Source of the DNA: DASSKP01 sp035695045
GTDB lineage: Bacteria; Actinomycetota; Actinomycetes; JAFAQI01
Length of the DNA: 30,791 nt
Direction of reading: 5' to 3'
Assembly (NCBI GenBank): GCA_035695045.1
Contig: DASSEX010000060.1
Location: 1 to 30,791, forward strand
Shown: positions 7,138 to 14,682 of the stretch, in pieces
Position numbering within the stretch: position 1 is the stretch's first letter
Layout of the letters: each line of letters begins with the position of its first letter
Program-made: the position numbers and the translations under genes
Notes under the pieces: model-generated
Database searches by the model: none
The model's input: only the letters and a program-made list of their open reading frames with translations
Told to the model about the DNA's origin: nothing

Positions 7138-7164
7138 AACAGCCCGCCGCGACCTACGATTCCC
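7138..7164 (-). promoter_or_regulatory. SigR-type autoregulatory promoter (GGGAAT-N18-GTT)
   Basis: Read on the minus strand, GGGAAT (7159-7164) is followed by exactly 18 bases and GTT (7138-7140), which matches the known SigR/SigH promoter consensus GGAAT-N18-GTT. It points into sigR-rsrA, with expected transcription start about 7-9 nt further, close to the GTG at 7128. Its -35 overlaps the putative -10 of the divergent DtxR-family gene. Confidence 0.85.
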
Positions 7165-7166
7165 TC
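7155..7166 (+). promoter_or_regulatory. Putative leaderless promoter -10 of the DtxR-family gene
   Basis: TACGAT (7155-7160) is a TANNNT hexamer followed by six bases (TCCCTC) and then GTG at 7167. There is no Shine-Dalgarno sequence. Bases 7159-7160 are shared with the -35 of the SigR promoter on the other strand. Confidence 0.5.
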
Positions 7167-7826
7167 GTGGTGGAGCGCTCCCCGGCGGTGGAGGACTACC
7201 TCGAGACGATCTACGAGCTCGAGGAGTCCGGCATCCCGCCGATGCGCGCCCGCCTGGTCGAGCGGTTGAAGGTCTCCGCGCCGACCGTCTCCGAGACCGT
7301 GGCCCGGCTCGAGCGTGAGGGACTGCTCCAGCTCGACGAGCAGAAGCTGCTGCGGCTCACCGACCGGGGCCGGCACGCCGCGACCGGCGTCATGCGCCGC
7401 CACCGGCTGGCCGAGCGACTCCTGGTCGACCTGCTCAACGTGCCCTGGCACCAGGTGCACGAGGAGGCGCACCGGCTCGAGCACGCCATCAGCGAGACGC
7501 TCGAGCCATATCTGGTCAAAGCGCTCGGCGACCCGGGCACCTGCCCGCACGGCAACCCGATCCCCGGATCGGCCAACGTCGTCGACATCAGCGACCAGCG
7601 GAGCCTCAGTGCGGTGGCGACGGGGCGCCGGGTCGTCGTACGCCGCATCGACGAGGCGCTGGAGGCGCAGCCGAGCGTGATGCGCGAGCTCGAAGAGGGT
7701 TGTCTCATGCCGGGCAACCCCGTGGAGGTCCTGCCCGGCGCAGGCGACGCGCTGCGGGTGGGCACCGACGCCGGCGAACGGACGCTCCCCGCCGCCGTGG
7801 CCGCCAAGATCTACGTGAGCGACTGA
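7167..7826 (+). CDS. DtxR/MntR-family metal-dependent transcriptional regulator
   Basis: Cytoplasmic metal-sensing repressor, 219 aa, with all three domains: winged helix (residues 1-70, SAPTVSETVARLEREGLLQ as recognition region), dimerisation and metal-binding domain (about 71-140, ending at GNPIPG), and a C-terminal SH3-like/FeoA domain (about 150-219). Numbering aligns residue for residue with diphtheria DtxR: H79, E83 and H98 (first metal site) and E105 and H106 are kept. M10 and C102 of DtxR are replaced by D10 and H102; Asp at position 10 is MntR-like, but MntR has Glu at 102. The target metal (Fe or Mn) therefore cannot be assigned. GTG at 7167 or 7170 is the start. Its 3' end overlaps the convergent hydrolase gene by 16 bp. 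Confidence 0.88.
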   Translation: MVERSPAVEDYLETIYELEESGIPPMRARLVERLKVSAPTVSETVARLEREGLLQLDEQKLLRLTDRGRHAATGVMRRHRLAERLLVDLLNVPWHQVHEEAHRLEHAISETLEPYLVKALGDPGTCPHGNPIPGSANVVDISDQRSLSAVATGRRVVVRRIDEALEAQPSVMRELEEGCLMPGNPVEVLPGAGDALRVGTDAGERTLPAAVAAKIYVSD

Positions 7827-8425
7827 GCGTCCAGCCACTCGACGACGGCCCGCGCGACGAGCGGCGCGGAGCGCCGAAGCGAATGGTCTCCGGGCACGGC
7901 CACGACCGTCGGGCCGGGCGGGAAGGCTGCGGGACCGCCGAACGGGTCGCGCTCCCCCTGGACGACGAGGACCGGCCGCCCGCCGGCTGACAGCTCGTCG
8001 GCGCGCGTGACGTCGGGTCGCCGGGGCGGACGCAGCGGAAAGGCGAGGCAGACGACGGCGGCCGCCTCGGTGACCGCAGCAGTGCGACACGCGACCCGGG
8101 CGCCGCTGCTGCGACCGCCGGTCACGAGCGGGCCCGGCCGGGTGCTGCGCAGAGCGGCCGCCACGGCTGTCCAGGCAGCGTCGAGCTGCGCCGCCGGCGC
8201 AGGAGCCCGCCTCCCCTGCACGCGGTCGGGCTGCTCCACGCGTGCCACGTCCCAGCCCGCGGCCTGCAGGGCAGCGGTGACCGCGAGCAGGTCCGGCGCC
8301 TCCACGCCGCCCCCGGCGCCATGACCGAGCAGCACCAGTCCTCGGCCGTTGCCCCCGGACAGGTGCACCCTCGCGATCCCGCTCGGCGTCTCCAGCTCCT
8401 CCGCGACCGATGTCCGGCCGCGCAC
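7811..8425 (-). CDS. Alpha/beta-hydrolase family protein (KANL3/Tex30-like)
   Basis: Small cytosolic alpha/beta hydrolase fold, about 204 aa. The strand-loop LVLLGHGAGGGVEAPDL is the oxyanion region, GGRSSGARVACRTA is the nucleophile elbow with the serine in GRSSG, and VLVVQGERDPFG plus VPGDHSL give the acid and histidine. This arrangement (GHGAG, then GGxSxGxR, then QGxxDPFG and GDHS) is that of the KANL3/Tex30 group of bacterial hydrolases, whose substrates are unknown. GTG at 8425 is chosen because the frame further upstream would run into the divergent methyltransferase-like gene; no ribosome site decides it. Convergent with, and overlapping, the DtxR-family gene. Confidence 0.78.
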   Translation of the reverse strand: MRGRTSVAEELETPSGIARVHLSGGNGRGLVLLGHGAGGGVEAPDLLAVTAALQAAGWDVARVEQPDRVQGRRAPAPAAQLDAAWTAVAAALRSTRPGPLVTGGRSSGARVACRTAAVTEAAAVVCLAFPLRPPRRPDVTRADELSAGGRPVLVVQGERDPFGGPAAFPPGPTVVAVPGDHSLRRSAPLVARAVVEWLDAQSLT

Positions 8426-8444
8426 TACTTCGTGCCCTGCTGGG

Positions 8445-8457
8445 TAGAATTCGCGCC
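8445..8457 (+). promoter_or_regulatory. Putative leaderless promoter -10 of methyltransferase-like gene
   Basis: TAGAAT (8445-8450) is a near-ideal -10 hexamer seven bases before the ATG at 8458. It lies in the 32-bp gap between two divergent genes; no Shine-Dalgarno sequence is seen. Confidence 0.55.
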
Positions 8458-9237
8458 ATGTTGCCGGCGCCCAGCACGGCTGACGAGGGTGCGTCGACCC
8501 GGCCGACGCCGCTCGTGGTACTTCCCCCACCCGAGGACGTGCTCGACCGGTTCCGGGTCGAGGTCACCCGCCAGCAGGTCGCCGAATGGCTGCCGACCGA
8601 GCCCCAGCTCCTGCTCGACCTGTCGCCGTCGTGCCCGCGCCTGCTCGACCTGATGATCCAGCGCGGCCACACCGTCCTCCACGCCGTGCCCGAGCCGGAG
8701 CGCCTCGGCGCACTGCCGTCGCGACCCGGCCGGCTGCATCGCCTGCGCGCCGACGGCCGCTCGCTCGAGTGGGTGGCGGACTCCTCCGTCGACGGGGTCG
8801 TCGCCGAGGGCGGGTGCCTCTCGACGGCGCCTGCCGCCGAGCTGACCCTCGAGCACATCGCCCGGGTGCTGCGGCCGGGCGGGCGGCTGCTGATGAGCGT
8901 CGACAGCCTGGTGGCGGGGCTGGCCCGGCTCGCCGACCAGGGCCGTTGGGCGGAGCTCGCCGACGTGCCCTCCGCGGACGTCGTACTGGTGCCGGAGGGC
9001 GAGTCGGTGACGCGGTGCTTCTGGCCGGAGGAGCTGCACGGCATGCTCGCCGAGTCGGGCTTCGACGTCGAGTGGATCCGGCCGCGGACGGTCCTCGCCG
9101 ACGAGACCGTCACGCATGCTCTGGTCGCCGACCCCGGAAAGCTCGGCTCGCTCGTGGAGCTGGAGCTCTCGCTGGCCCGTCGCCGCGCCGGCGAGGCGAT
9201 CGGCAGCCGCCTGGTGGCGAGCGCCGTCCGGCTCTGA
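8458..9237 (+). CDS. Class I methyltransferase-like protein, weak SAM motif
   Basis: A 259-residue protein with a partial class I methyltransferase pattern. The best hallmark is post-motif III, IARVLRPGGRLLMSVDSL (about residues 138-155), preceded by SVDGVVAEGGCLSTAP, which fits motif II. The usual SAM-binding motif I (DxGxGxG) is replaced by LLDLSPSCPRLLDLM, so cofactor binding may be lost or altered. The C-terminal half (FWPEELHGMLAESGFDVEWIRPRTVL) matches the helix-strand end of this fold. ATG at 8458 is taken over an upstream frame extension because of the TAGAAT element just before it. Substrate unknown; it could be a non-catalytic homologue. Confidence 0.6.
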   Translation: MLPAPSTADEGASTRPTPLVVLPPPEDVLDRFRVEVTRQQVAEWLPTEPQLLLDLSPSCPRLLDLMIQRGHTVLHAVPEPERLGALPSRPGRLHRLRADGRSLEWVADSSVDGVVAEGGCLSTAPAAELTLEHIARVLRPGGRLLMSVDSLVAGLARLADQGRWAELADVPSADVVLVPEGESVTRCFWPEELHGMLAESGFDVEWIRPRTVLADETVTHALVADPGKLGSLVELELSLARRRAGEAIGSRLVASAVRL

Positions 9238-9242
9238 CCGGC

Positions 9243-9596
9243 TCAGCGGGCCGCCGCCTCCGCCTTCTGCTGGCAGTCGACGCACCGCTCGGCCTCGGGT
9301 CGGGCGTCGAGGCGCTCGTCCGGGAGCTGACGCCCGCAGTCGACGCACTGGCCGTAGGTGCCGGCGTCGACCCGCGCCAGCGCGTCGCGGACACGCTCCT
9401 GCTGAGCGAGCAGCACCTCCAGCGAGGCTTCCTCACGGTCGGCGTCGGCCAGCGACGTACCGCTGTCGGCCGGGTGCTGGTCGACCGTCGACAGCTCACC
9501 GGTGTCGGCGCCGCCTGAATGCTGCAGCACCGCCGCCGACGCCTCGAGCTCGGCGAGCAGCTCCTCGAGCCGCTTACGGGCGGTGTTCGCGTCCAC
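9243..9596 (-). CDS. TraR/DksA-type C4 zinc-finger protein
   Basis: Small cytoplasmic protein (117 aa) of the TraR/DksA group, members of which bind the RNA polymerase secondary channel and tune initiation. The N-terminal 70 residues are a helical hairpin rich in Glu/Leu, and the C-terminus has the four-cysteine zinc finger C84-x2-C87-x17-C105-x2-C108 (CVDC ... CVDC). GTG at 9596 is well supported by AGGAGG four bases upstream, one of the few strong Shine-Dalgarno sites in this window. The DksA-type acidic tip is not obvious, so an effect on RNA polymerase is inference from the family. Ends 5 bp from the convergent methyltransferase-like gene. Confidence 0.87.
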   Translation of the reverse strand: MDANTARKRLEELLAELEASAAVLQHSGGADTGELSTVDQHPADSGTSLADADREEASLEVLLAQQERVRDALARVDAGTYGQCVDCGRQLPDERLDARPEAERCVDCQQKAEAAAR

Positions 9597-9639
9597 AGCA
9601 CCTCCTGCGCGGGATCCCCGGGGTCGGGAAGTCCGCAGA

Positions 9640-9651
9640 TAGTCTCTCCGC
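9640..9651 (+). promoter_or_regulatory. Putative leaderless promoter -10 of the secreted anchored protein gene
   Basis: TAGTCT (9640-9645) lies six bases before the ATG at 9652 with no ribosome binding site between, the same geometry as at galE and hisN. Confidence 0.5.
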
Positions 9652-10962
9652 ATGCCGGGCGCTCCCGCGTGCCGCAGCCGCGCAGCCGCCCGATCGGTCC
9701 GCTCCATTCTGCTCGCCTCCGCCGCGCTCACACTTCTCGCGGTCGGTCCCGCGCTCACGGCCGGCGCGGCGACGCCGCTCAGCGCGGCACGGGAAATCCG
9801 GCTCCCGGTGCCCGTGCACGACGTGGACCCGCTCCAGGGCGTCAACCTGGGGCTGCGCAAGGACCGTCTGCTCACGTCGGTGGTGCCTGGCTCAGCGTCC
9901 GACCGCGAAGACGTCGTCGTCGCTCTGGGGCCCGGCGGCAGCCCCGCCGCGGTCACCGACACGCAGCAGCTCCGGATCAACGGGGCGGGCAACTACATCG
10001 TCCGCGAGCTCGGGCCGGCCCGGGCGGCTGTCGGGTTGGGCGACACGGTGCCGCCGGTGCTCGAGCTGGGCACGGTCGTCTGGATGGGCTTCTCCCCCGG
10101 GCACCGGGAGCTGTCCGCGCGACTGACGCTGGACCCCGGGATAGAGGCGGCTCGGCTGCCGCTGGCCGTTGCCCTCCAGCTGCGGGACGGCTCTGGTCGG
10201 GTGCATGCGCTCGCTCCTGGCGGGAGGGCGCCCGTCGACGGCACGCTGACCGTGACCCTCACCAACCAGACCATCAGCCGGCGGACGGTCGACACCGGCA
10301 CCGCCGACCCAGGCCCACTCGCCGCCGCGCTGGATCGGCTGCGCCGGGCGGCCGACCGCCCGGAGGCGGCGGTCCCCCCGGTCGGGGGTGCCGGGCTTCC
10401 GGCTGCGCTGCCCGGTCAGCGCACGGGCGAACGGTCGCTGGACGTCGTCGCGCCGCTGCGGATCACCGGGACGCTTCGAGTTCCCGGCGCGCGGCCGGCG
10501 GTCAGCGGGCCCGGTACGACGCCGCTCGCCGACGGGGTCGCGGTCGCCGGCACGTTGTCCGGCTCGGTGGACTTTTCGGTCCGCCTGCGCGCCGGGCAGC
10601 ACGTCGCCGTGCGGCTCGACGTACGACCCTGGCCCGACCCGCGCACCCTCGAACCGCCCGCTCCGGCCAAGAGCTGGAGGGACTGGGCCGCGTCGGCCCC
10701 TGACGCCGCGGCTGTCGCGGGCGCCACCGACACGCTCGTCGCCGGCGCTGCGGCAAGTGCCCGCGCCGCGGAGTACAGCCCCTATCTGCAGGCGGATGTC
10801 CCCGGCCCGGACCTGTCGACGTTCACCTACGTCATCGCCTCCGCAGCACAGACACCGCGAACGGCATCCGCTCTGCACCCGAGACCCGCTGCCATCGCCC
10901 TGACTCTCGTCGCGGCCGCCGCGGTCGTCGGCAATGCCGCGTTGCTGCGTCGGCGCTTCTGA
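9652..10962 (+). CDS. Secreted, C-terminally membrane-anchored protein of unknown function
   Basis: A 436-residue protein I do not recognise. Residues about 16-40 are a Sec signal peptide (SILLASAALTLLAVGPALTAGAA) with a likely cleavage near AGAA-TP. The mature part is rich in beta-strand-like stretches (ISRRTVDTGTAD, SGSVDFSVRLRAGQHVAVRLDVRPW) and resembles an extracellular Ig-like or beta-sandwich region. The C-terminus has a hydrophobic helix, AIALTLVAAAAVVGNAALL, followed by RRRF, a typical stop-transfer anchor without an LPXTG sorting motif. Topology predicts most of the protein outside the cell. Transcribed away from the TraR gene and convergent with the SRAP gene; neighbours do not suggest a role. 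Confidence 0.72.
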   Translation: MPGAPACRSRAAARSVRSILLASAALTLLAVGPALTAGAATPLSAAREIRLPVPVHDVDPLQGVNLGLRKDRLLTSVVPGSASDREDVVVALGPGGSPAAVTDTQQLRINGAGNYIVRELGPARAAVGLGDTVPPVLELGTVVWMGFSPGHRELSARLTLDPGIEAARLPLAVALQLRDGSGRVHALAPGGRAPVDGTLTVTLTNQTISRRTVDTGTADPGPLAAALDRLRRAADRPEAAVPPVGGAGLPAALPGQRTGERSLDVVAPLRITGTLRVPGARPAVSGPGTTPLADGVAVAGTLSGSVDFSVRLRAGQHVAVRLDVRPWPDPRTLEPPAPAKSWRDWAASAPDAAAVAGATDTLVAGAAASARAAEYSPYLQADVPGPDLSTFTYVIASAAQTPRTASALHPRPAAIALTLVAAAAVVGNAALLRRRF

Positions 10963-10982
10963 GCAACGACGGGCGGGCCTGG

Positions 10983-10998
10983 CGCTGTCAGAACAGCG
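10983..10998. terminator. Possible short hairpin at convergent gene ends
   Basis: CGCTGT and ACAGCG pair perfectly around CAGA, at the junction of the convergent secreted-protein and SRAP genes. There is no T-tract, and it spans the SRAP stop, so a termination role is weakly supported. Confidence 0.25.
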
Positions 10999-11686
10999 GT
11001 GGCTGTTCGGTGACGACCACTTGCTCGGTGAGCTGCGGACCGTTCGCACGGACGTCGCCGACCGCGGCTGCCACCGGCCGAGGCTGCACCACTCCTGACG
11101 ATGTCGGCTGCAGCAGGCGGCGTACGTCGGCTGCGTCGCTGCTTCGGTCGAGCCACCCGGCCCAGGCAGTTGGCGGCAGGACGACCGGTGCCCGCTCGTG
11201 GAGGTCGCGCAGATCGTCGGGGGCCGGGCCGGTGAGGATCGCGGCCGTCGGCAGCGGGCGACCTTCGGCGTCCCGCCAGACCTCCCACAGCCCGGCAAAG
11301 GCGAGCATCCGGCCGTCGTCGGGCGACAGGTAGTAGGGCTGCCGACTGCCGTCGGGAAGCGTCGACCACTCGTACCAGCCGTCGGCCGGGATCAGGCAGC
11401 GCCGCGCCTCCAGAGCAGGTCGGAAGGCCGGCTTCTCCCAGGCCGTCTCCAGCCGGGCATTGATCATCCGCGGCCCGACGGACGGATCGTCGGCCCAGGA
11501 CGGCACGAGGCCCCACCGCACCGTGGTGAGTACCACGCCGGCGCCGCGATCCAGCACCGCGACGATCGGCTTGGTCGGCGCGATGTTCCAGTCGGCGACG
11601 ACGTCGGCCTCGACCCGTTCCTCGCGGATGCCGAACGCGACGGCCAGGTCCTGGACCGACCGCGCAGAGGCGTAGCGACCGCACAT
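10988..11686 (-). CDS. SRAP family abasic-site DNA-protein crosslink protein (YedK/HMCES-like)
   Basis: SOS-response-associated peptidase family protein, 232 aa. Family members form a thiazolidine crosslink between Cys2 and abasic sites in single-stranded DNA at replication forks. All key residues are present: Cys2 after the initiator Met (MCGRYA), N34 in NIAPT, E106 in DGWYEW and H163 in DLHERAPVVL, together with the conserved WGLVPSWA and NARLET motifs. The initiator must be removed to expose Cys2, so the start at 11686 is certain. It lies 2 bp after the transporter binding-protein gene on the same strand and is probably read as the last gene of that unit; in M. tuberculosis the homologue Rv3226c sits next to aroA. 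Confidence 0.94.
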   Translation of the reverse strand: MCGRYASARSVQDLAVAFGIREERVEADVVADWNIAPTKPIVAVLDRGAGVVLTTVRWGLVPSWADDPSVGPRMINARLETAWEKPAFRPALEARRCLIPADGWYEWSTLPDGSRQPYYLSPDDGRMLAFAGLWEVWRDAEGRPLPTAAILTGPAPDDLRDLHERAPVVLPPTAWAGWLDRSSDAADVRRLLQPTSSGVVQPRPVAAAVGDVRANGPQLTEQVVVTEQPPLF

Positions 11687-11688
11687 CG

Positions 11689-12921
11689 TCAGCGCAGCTG
11701 GTCGACGGCCGGCAGGTTCTGCGACAGGAGATCGTCGGTGACCGGGGCGAACGTGAACCCGCGGAAACGTGCGAAGTACATGTCGTCCGGGGAGACGCCT
11801 TCGCGCGTCGACTGGCTGTAGCCGCGCTCGTCGCCGTTCGCGCCGGTGACGACGACGTTTCCTTCCAACGTGTGCAACAACGGCGCCCCGACGCCCCCCG
11901 ACTTCGACAGTGCGGCGGCGACCAGACGGACTGTGTCGTAGGGAAACATCGACCAGTCCGGCGGTTGGACGACGTCCTTACCGCCTTGTTGCACCCCGAT
12001 CTTGTCGACACCGAACTTCTTCTCGTACTTCGCGCGGTAGTCGGCGAACGGCGTGATGCCCGTCTCTGACGTGATGCGGAACGACACGAACCCGACGCCG
12101 TCAAGCCAGCCGACGTGCGAGGCGAGCTGCTGACGAACGAGCGGGTCCTCGCCGGACGGGCCGGCCCAGATCGGCACGTTCCACCCGGCGCTTCGCGCAG
12201 CCCCGATCGCAGCCGCGACGACTGGCGCGCCCGCCCAGACGACCAGCGTGGTGGCGCCGGCGCGCCGCGCCGCCAGCACCTGCGCCGCGACGTCCGACGA
12301 ACCTGCGGCGACCACGCCGGTCGACACGACCGGAATCTCGTCACGCCGAAACGCTGCCCGGATCGCCGTCATCCCGTCGGCGCCGTACGACGAGTCGTCG
12401 GCGACGACGGCGACCTTGGGATGTCCGCCGGCAAGGTAGTCGGCGAGCCGCACCGACATCGGCTTGTCCGCGGGGGCCATCCGGAACAGCGTCGGTCGTG
12501 TGGTCGGGTCGACAACGCTCGCGCCGCCGTCGAAGACGACGAACACGGGCAGGTCCGCCGGCTTCGCGACATCGGCGACCGCCCCCGCACCGACGCCGTC
12601 GATGATGAGTGCCGCCGCATGCGCAGCGACGGCAGCGCGCGCATCGGCTGCGGCACGTTGCGGCGAGCCGCCGTTGTCGCGAACCGTGATGACGACCTTG
12701 TGCTTGTGTCCGCCGAACGTCACGCCGCCTTGCGCGTTCAGCTCGTCGGCCGCGAGTGTCGCGCCATTGCGCTCGAACGTCGCGACCCACGGCGAGGTCG
12801 ACACAGGAGCGCTGACGACGATCGTCATGGAGCTCCCCGAGGGTGCCCCGTTGCACGACGAGAGCGACACAGTCGTCAGAGCCGACGCGACAAGACAGAG
12901 GACGGTGCGGGCGGGTCTCAC
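11689..12921 (-). CDS. ABC transporter substrate-binding lipoprotein (branched-chain amino acid type)
   Basis: Extracellular solute receptor, 410 aa, of the periplasmic-binding-protein type I (LivK/Leu-Ile-Val-binding) group. A signal peptide (MRPARTVLCLVASALTTVSLSSC) ends in lipobox LSSC with lipidated Cys23. The two-lobe fold is apparent: TFERNGATLAADELNAQGG and VRDNGGSPQRAAADARAAV near the start, ALIIDGVGAGAVADVA as the ligand loop, VAVVADDSSYGADG and LAARRAGATTLVVWAG in lobe 2. GTG at 12921 overlaps the fused permease-ATPase stop as GTGA. The ligand could be an amino acid, amide or small aromatic acid; sequence alone does not say which. Confidence 0.88.
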   Translation of the reverse strand: MRPARTVLCLVASALTTVSLSSCNGAPSGSSMTIVVSAPVSTSPWVATFERNGATLAADELNAQGGVTFGGHKHKVVITVRDNGGSPQRAAADARAAVAAHAAALIIDGVGAGAVADVAKPADLPVFVVFDGGASVVDPTTRPTLFRMAPADKPMSVRLADYLAGGHPKVAVVADDSSYGADGMTAIRAAFRRDEIPVVSTGVVAAGSSDVAAQVLAARRAGATTLVVWAGAPVVAAAIGAARSAGWNVPIWAGPSGEDPLVRQQLASHVGWLDGVGFVSFRITSETGITPFADYRAKYEKKFGVDKIGVQQGGKDVVQPPDWSMFPYDTVRLVAAALSKSGGVGAPLLHTLEGNVVVTGANGDERGYSQSTREGVSPDDMYFARFRGFTFAPVTDDLLSQNLPAVDQLR

Positions 12922-14672
12922 GCTGGCGCCTGCTCCTCGCGTCGGTGCCGGGGGTCGGTGACGTCGCCAAGATAGGCGCGTTGCACCTCCGGGTCGGCGC
13001 GGACGTCGTCGGGCGCACCACTCGCGAGCACGCGACCTTCCGCCAGGACCGTGACACGATCCGCCACCCGCCCGACGAGTGCCATGTCGTGCTCGACGAG
13101 CAACACGCCGTGGCCGGCCCTGGCGAGTGACCTCAGCACCTCGCCGAGCCGCACACGTTGTGGCTGGGACATGCCGGCCGCAGGTTCGTCGAGAAGCAAC
13201 GCCGTTGCGCCGGTCGCTGTCGCGCGCGCGATCTGCAACAGCCTCTGCTCCGCGCTGTCCAAGGAAACCGCCGGCACGTCACTGCGTGCGCTCAAGCCGA
13301 CTCGGGTCAACGCTGCGAGAGCGCGACCGCTGCGGCGCCTCTCGAGCCTGCGTGCGAGCGGAGTGCCGAACAGATGACGCCAGCCCTGACCGGCCACGTC
13401 CTGTTCGGTCGCGCGGACACCGATGGCCACCTGTGTCGCGGCAGTGAGCTCGCCGAGCATCGCCGTTCGCTGCAACGTGCGGACCACCCCCGCCTGTACG
13501 CGCGGAGCGGCGTTGCCGGCGACCGGCGCGACCGCACCGCGGATGCGCACGTCGCCGGAGTCAGGTGCGACGACGCCGGCCGCGACGCGCAGAGCGGTCG
13601 ACTTCCCGCTCCCGTTGGGCCCGACCAACGCGTGCACCTCACCGGCGCGCAACTCGAGCTGGACACCGTCGAGAGCCTGCACGGCGCCGTAGCGCACATG
13701 GACGTCGGTCAGCGCGAGCACCACGCCGGCCGGATGCGTGGGGACGACGTCCGGTGCGGACGGCAGACCGACCACGGACCGGCGCGCGGACAGGAATCGC
13801 TCGAACACCGCAGGGACCCGCCGGCCGACCGGTCCGCGCAACGCAAGTGCGGCGATGAGCAGCACCGCGGTCAGCACGCCCTGAGCGCGCAGCGGGTCGA
13901 TGCCCGCTGCACTTGCCACGCCGTCGGATGCCGACGGCAACGCAGCGAGCAGAGCGACACCGATCGCGGGGCCCCACCAGGTCGCCGTACCGCCGACGAG
14001 CACTGCGACGAACAGCTGCAGGGACAGCAACGGCGAGTAGTCGGCAGGTGCGACCACACCGACGAGGACGCCGGTCCCGGCCCCTGCGAGCGCACCGATC
14101 GCCGCACCGGCGGACAGGAGCGCGCGACGCCGCCTTTGCACCGGGACGCCGAGCGAGTCCGCCAGCACAGGACTGGTCCGCAGGGCCGCCCAGTCGAGCC
14201 CCCACGGTCCCGCCGCGGCGCGCCGCACCGCGAGCGCAGCAACGACGCACAGCACGCCGGCGGCCACGACGTGCAGCCACGGTTGCATCGTCAGGACGAC
14301 CCCGAGCGATGGCGACACGAGTCGGGCGGGGGTCGGCCGGAGAAGACCCTGGCTTCCGCCGGAGACGGCGGGGAACTTCGTCAGCACGACGTAGGCGAGC
14401 CAGGCCAGTCCCCAGGTCGCGAGGGCGAGCGACGCCCCGGCGAGGCGGGTCGCCGCGAACCCCACGACGTAGCCGGCGACGCCGGCGAGAGCCGTAGCCG
14501 CGAGCACGGCGACGCCGAGCGGAGCGCCGTGCGCCGCAAGCAGTGCCGTTCCGAACGCGCCCACAGCGACGAAGGCACCCTGGCTGAGCACGGGCAGGCC
14601 GGCGTACGACACCGGCAGCGCCAGACCGTAGGCGGCCAGCAGCAGATAGAGGTCCTGCGCGAAGGACGTCAC
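12918..14672 (-). CDS. Fused LivM-type permease and LivG-type ABC ATPase
   Basis: Single 584-residue chain joining two transporter parts that are usually separate. Residues about 1-300 are a LivM-like permease with eight or more membrane helices (starting AQDLYLLLAAYGLALPVSYAG, with LSQGAFVAVGAFGTAL as the family signature). After a linker, residues about 322-584 are an ATPase: Walker A GPNGSGKST near 350, Walker B ALLLDEPAAGM near 495 and H-loop LLVEHDM near 527. The signature motif LSGGQ is degenerate (SLDSAEQRLLQIA near 468). GTG at 14672 is preceded by GAGGG and lies 10 bp after livH; the frame is open upstream but that part overlaps livH. No LivF-type second ATPase is present nearby, so a homodimer of this chain may form the ATPase pair (inference). 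Confidence 0.9.
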   Translation of the reverse strand: MTSFAQDLYLLLAAYGLALPVSYAGLPVLSQGAFVAVGAFGTALLAAHGAPLGVAVLAATALAGVAGYVVGFAATRLAGASLALATWGLAWLAYVVLTKFPAVSGGSQGLLRPTPARLVSPSLGVVLTMQPWLHVVAAGVLCVVAALAVRRAAAGPWGLDWAALRTSPVLADSLGVPVQRRRRALLSAGAAIGALAGAGTGVLVGVVAPADYSPLLSLQLFVAVLVGGTATWWGPAIGVALLAALPSASDGVASAAGIDPLRAQGVLTAVLLIAALALRGPVGRRVPAVFERFLSARRSVVGLPSAPDVVPTHPAGVVLALTDVHVRYGAVQALDGVQLELRAGEVHALVGPNGSGKSTALRVAAGVVAPDSGDVRIRGAVAPVAGNAAPRVQAGVVRTLQRTAMLGELTAATQVAIGVRATEQDVAGQGWRHLFGTPLARRLERRRSGRALAALTRVGLSARSDVPAVSLDSAEQRLLQIARATATGATALLLDEPAAGMSQPQRVRLGEVLRSLARAGHGVLLVEHDMALVGRVADRVTVLAEGRVLASGAPDDVRADPEVQRAYLGDVTDPRHRREEQAPA

Positions 14673-14682
14673 GACGAGTCCC

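Noticed and set aside
7125..9113. Minus-strand open frame of 662 codons
   Set aside because: Runs antisense to the DtxR-family and methyltransferase-like genes; low-complexity Arg/Ser/Gly product.
10827..12344. Minus-strand open frame of 505 codons
   Set aside because: Out of frame with SRAP and the binding protein; Arg/Ser-rich with no motif.
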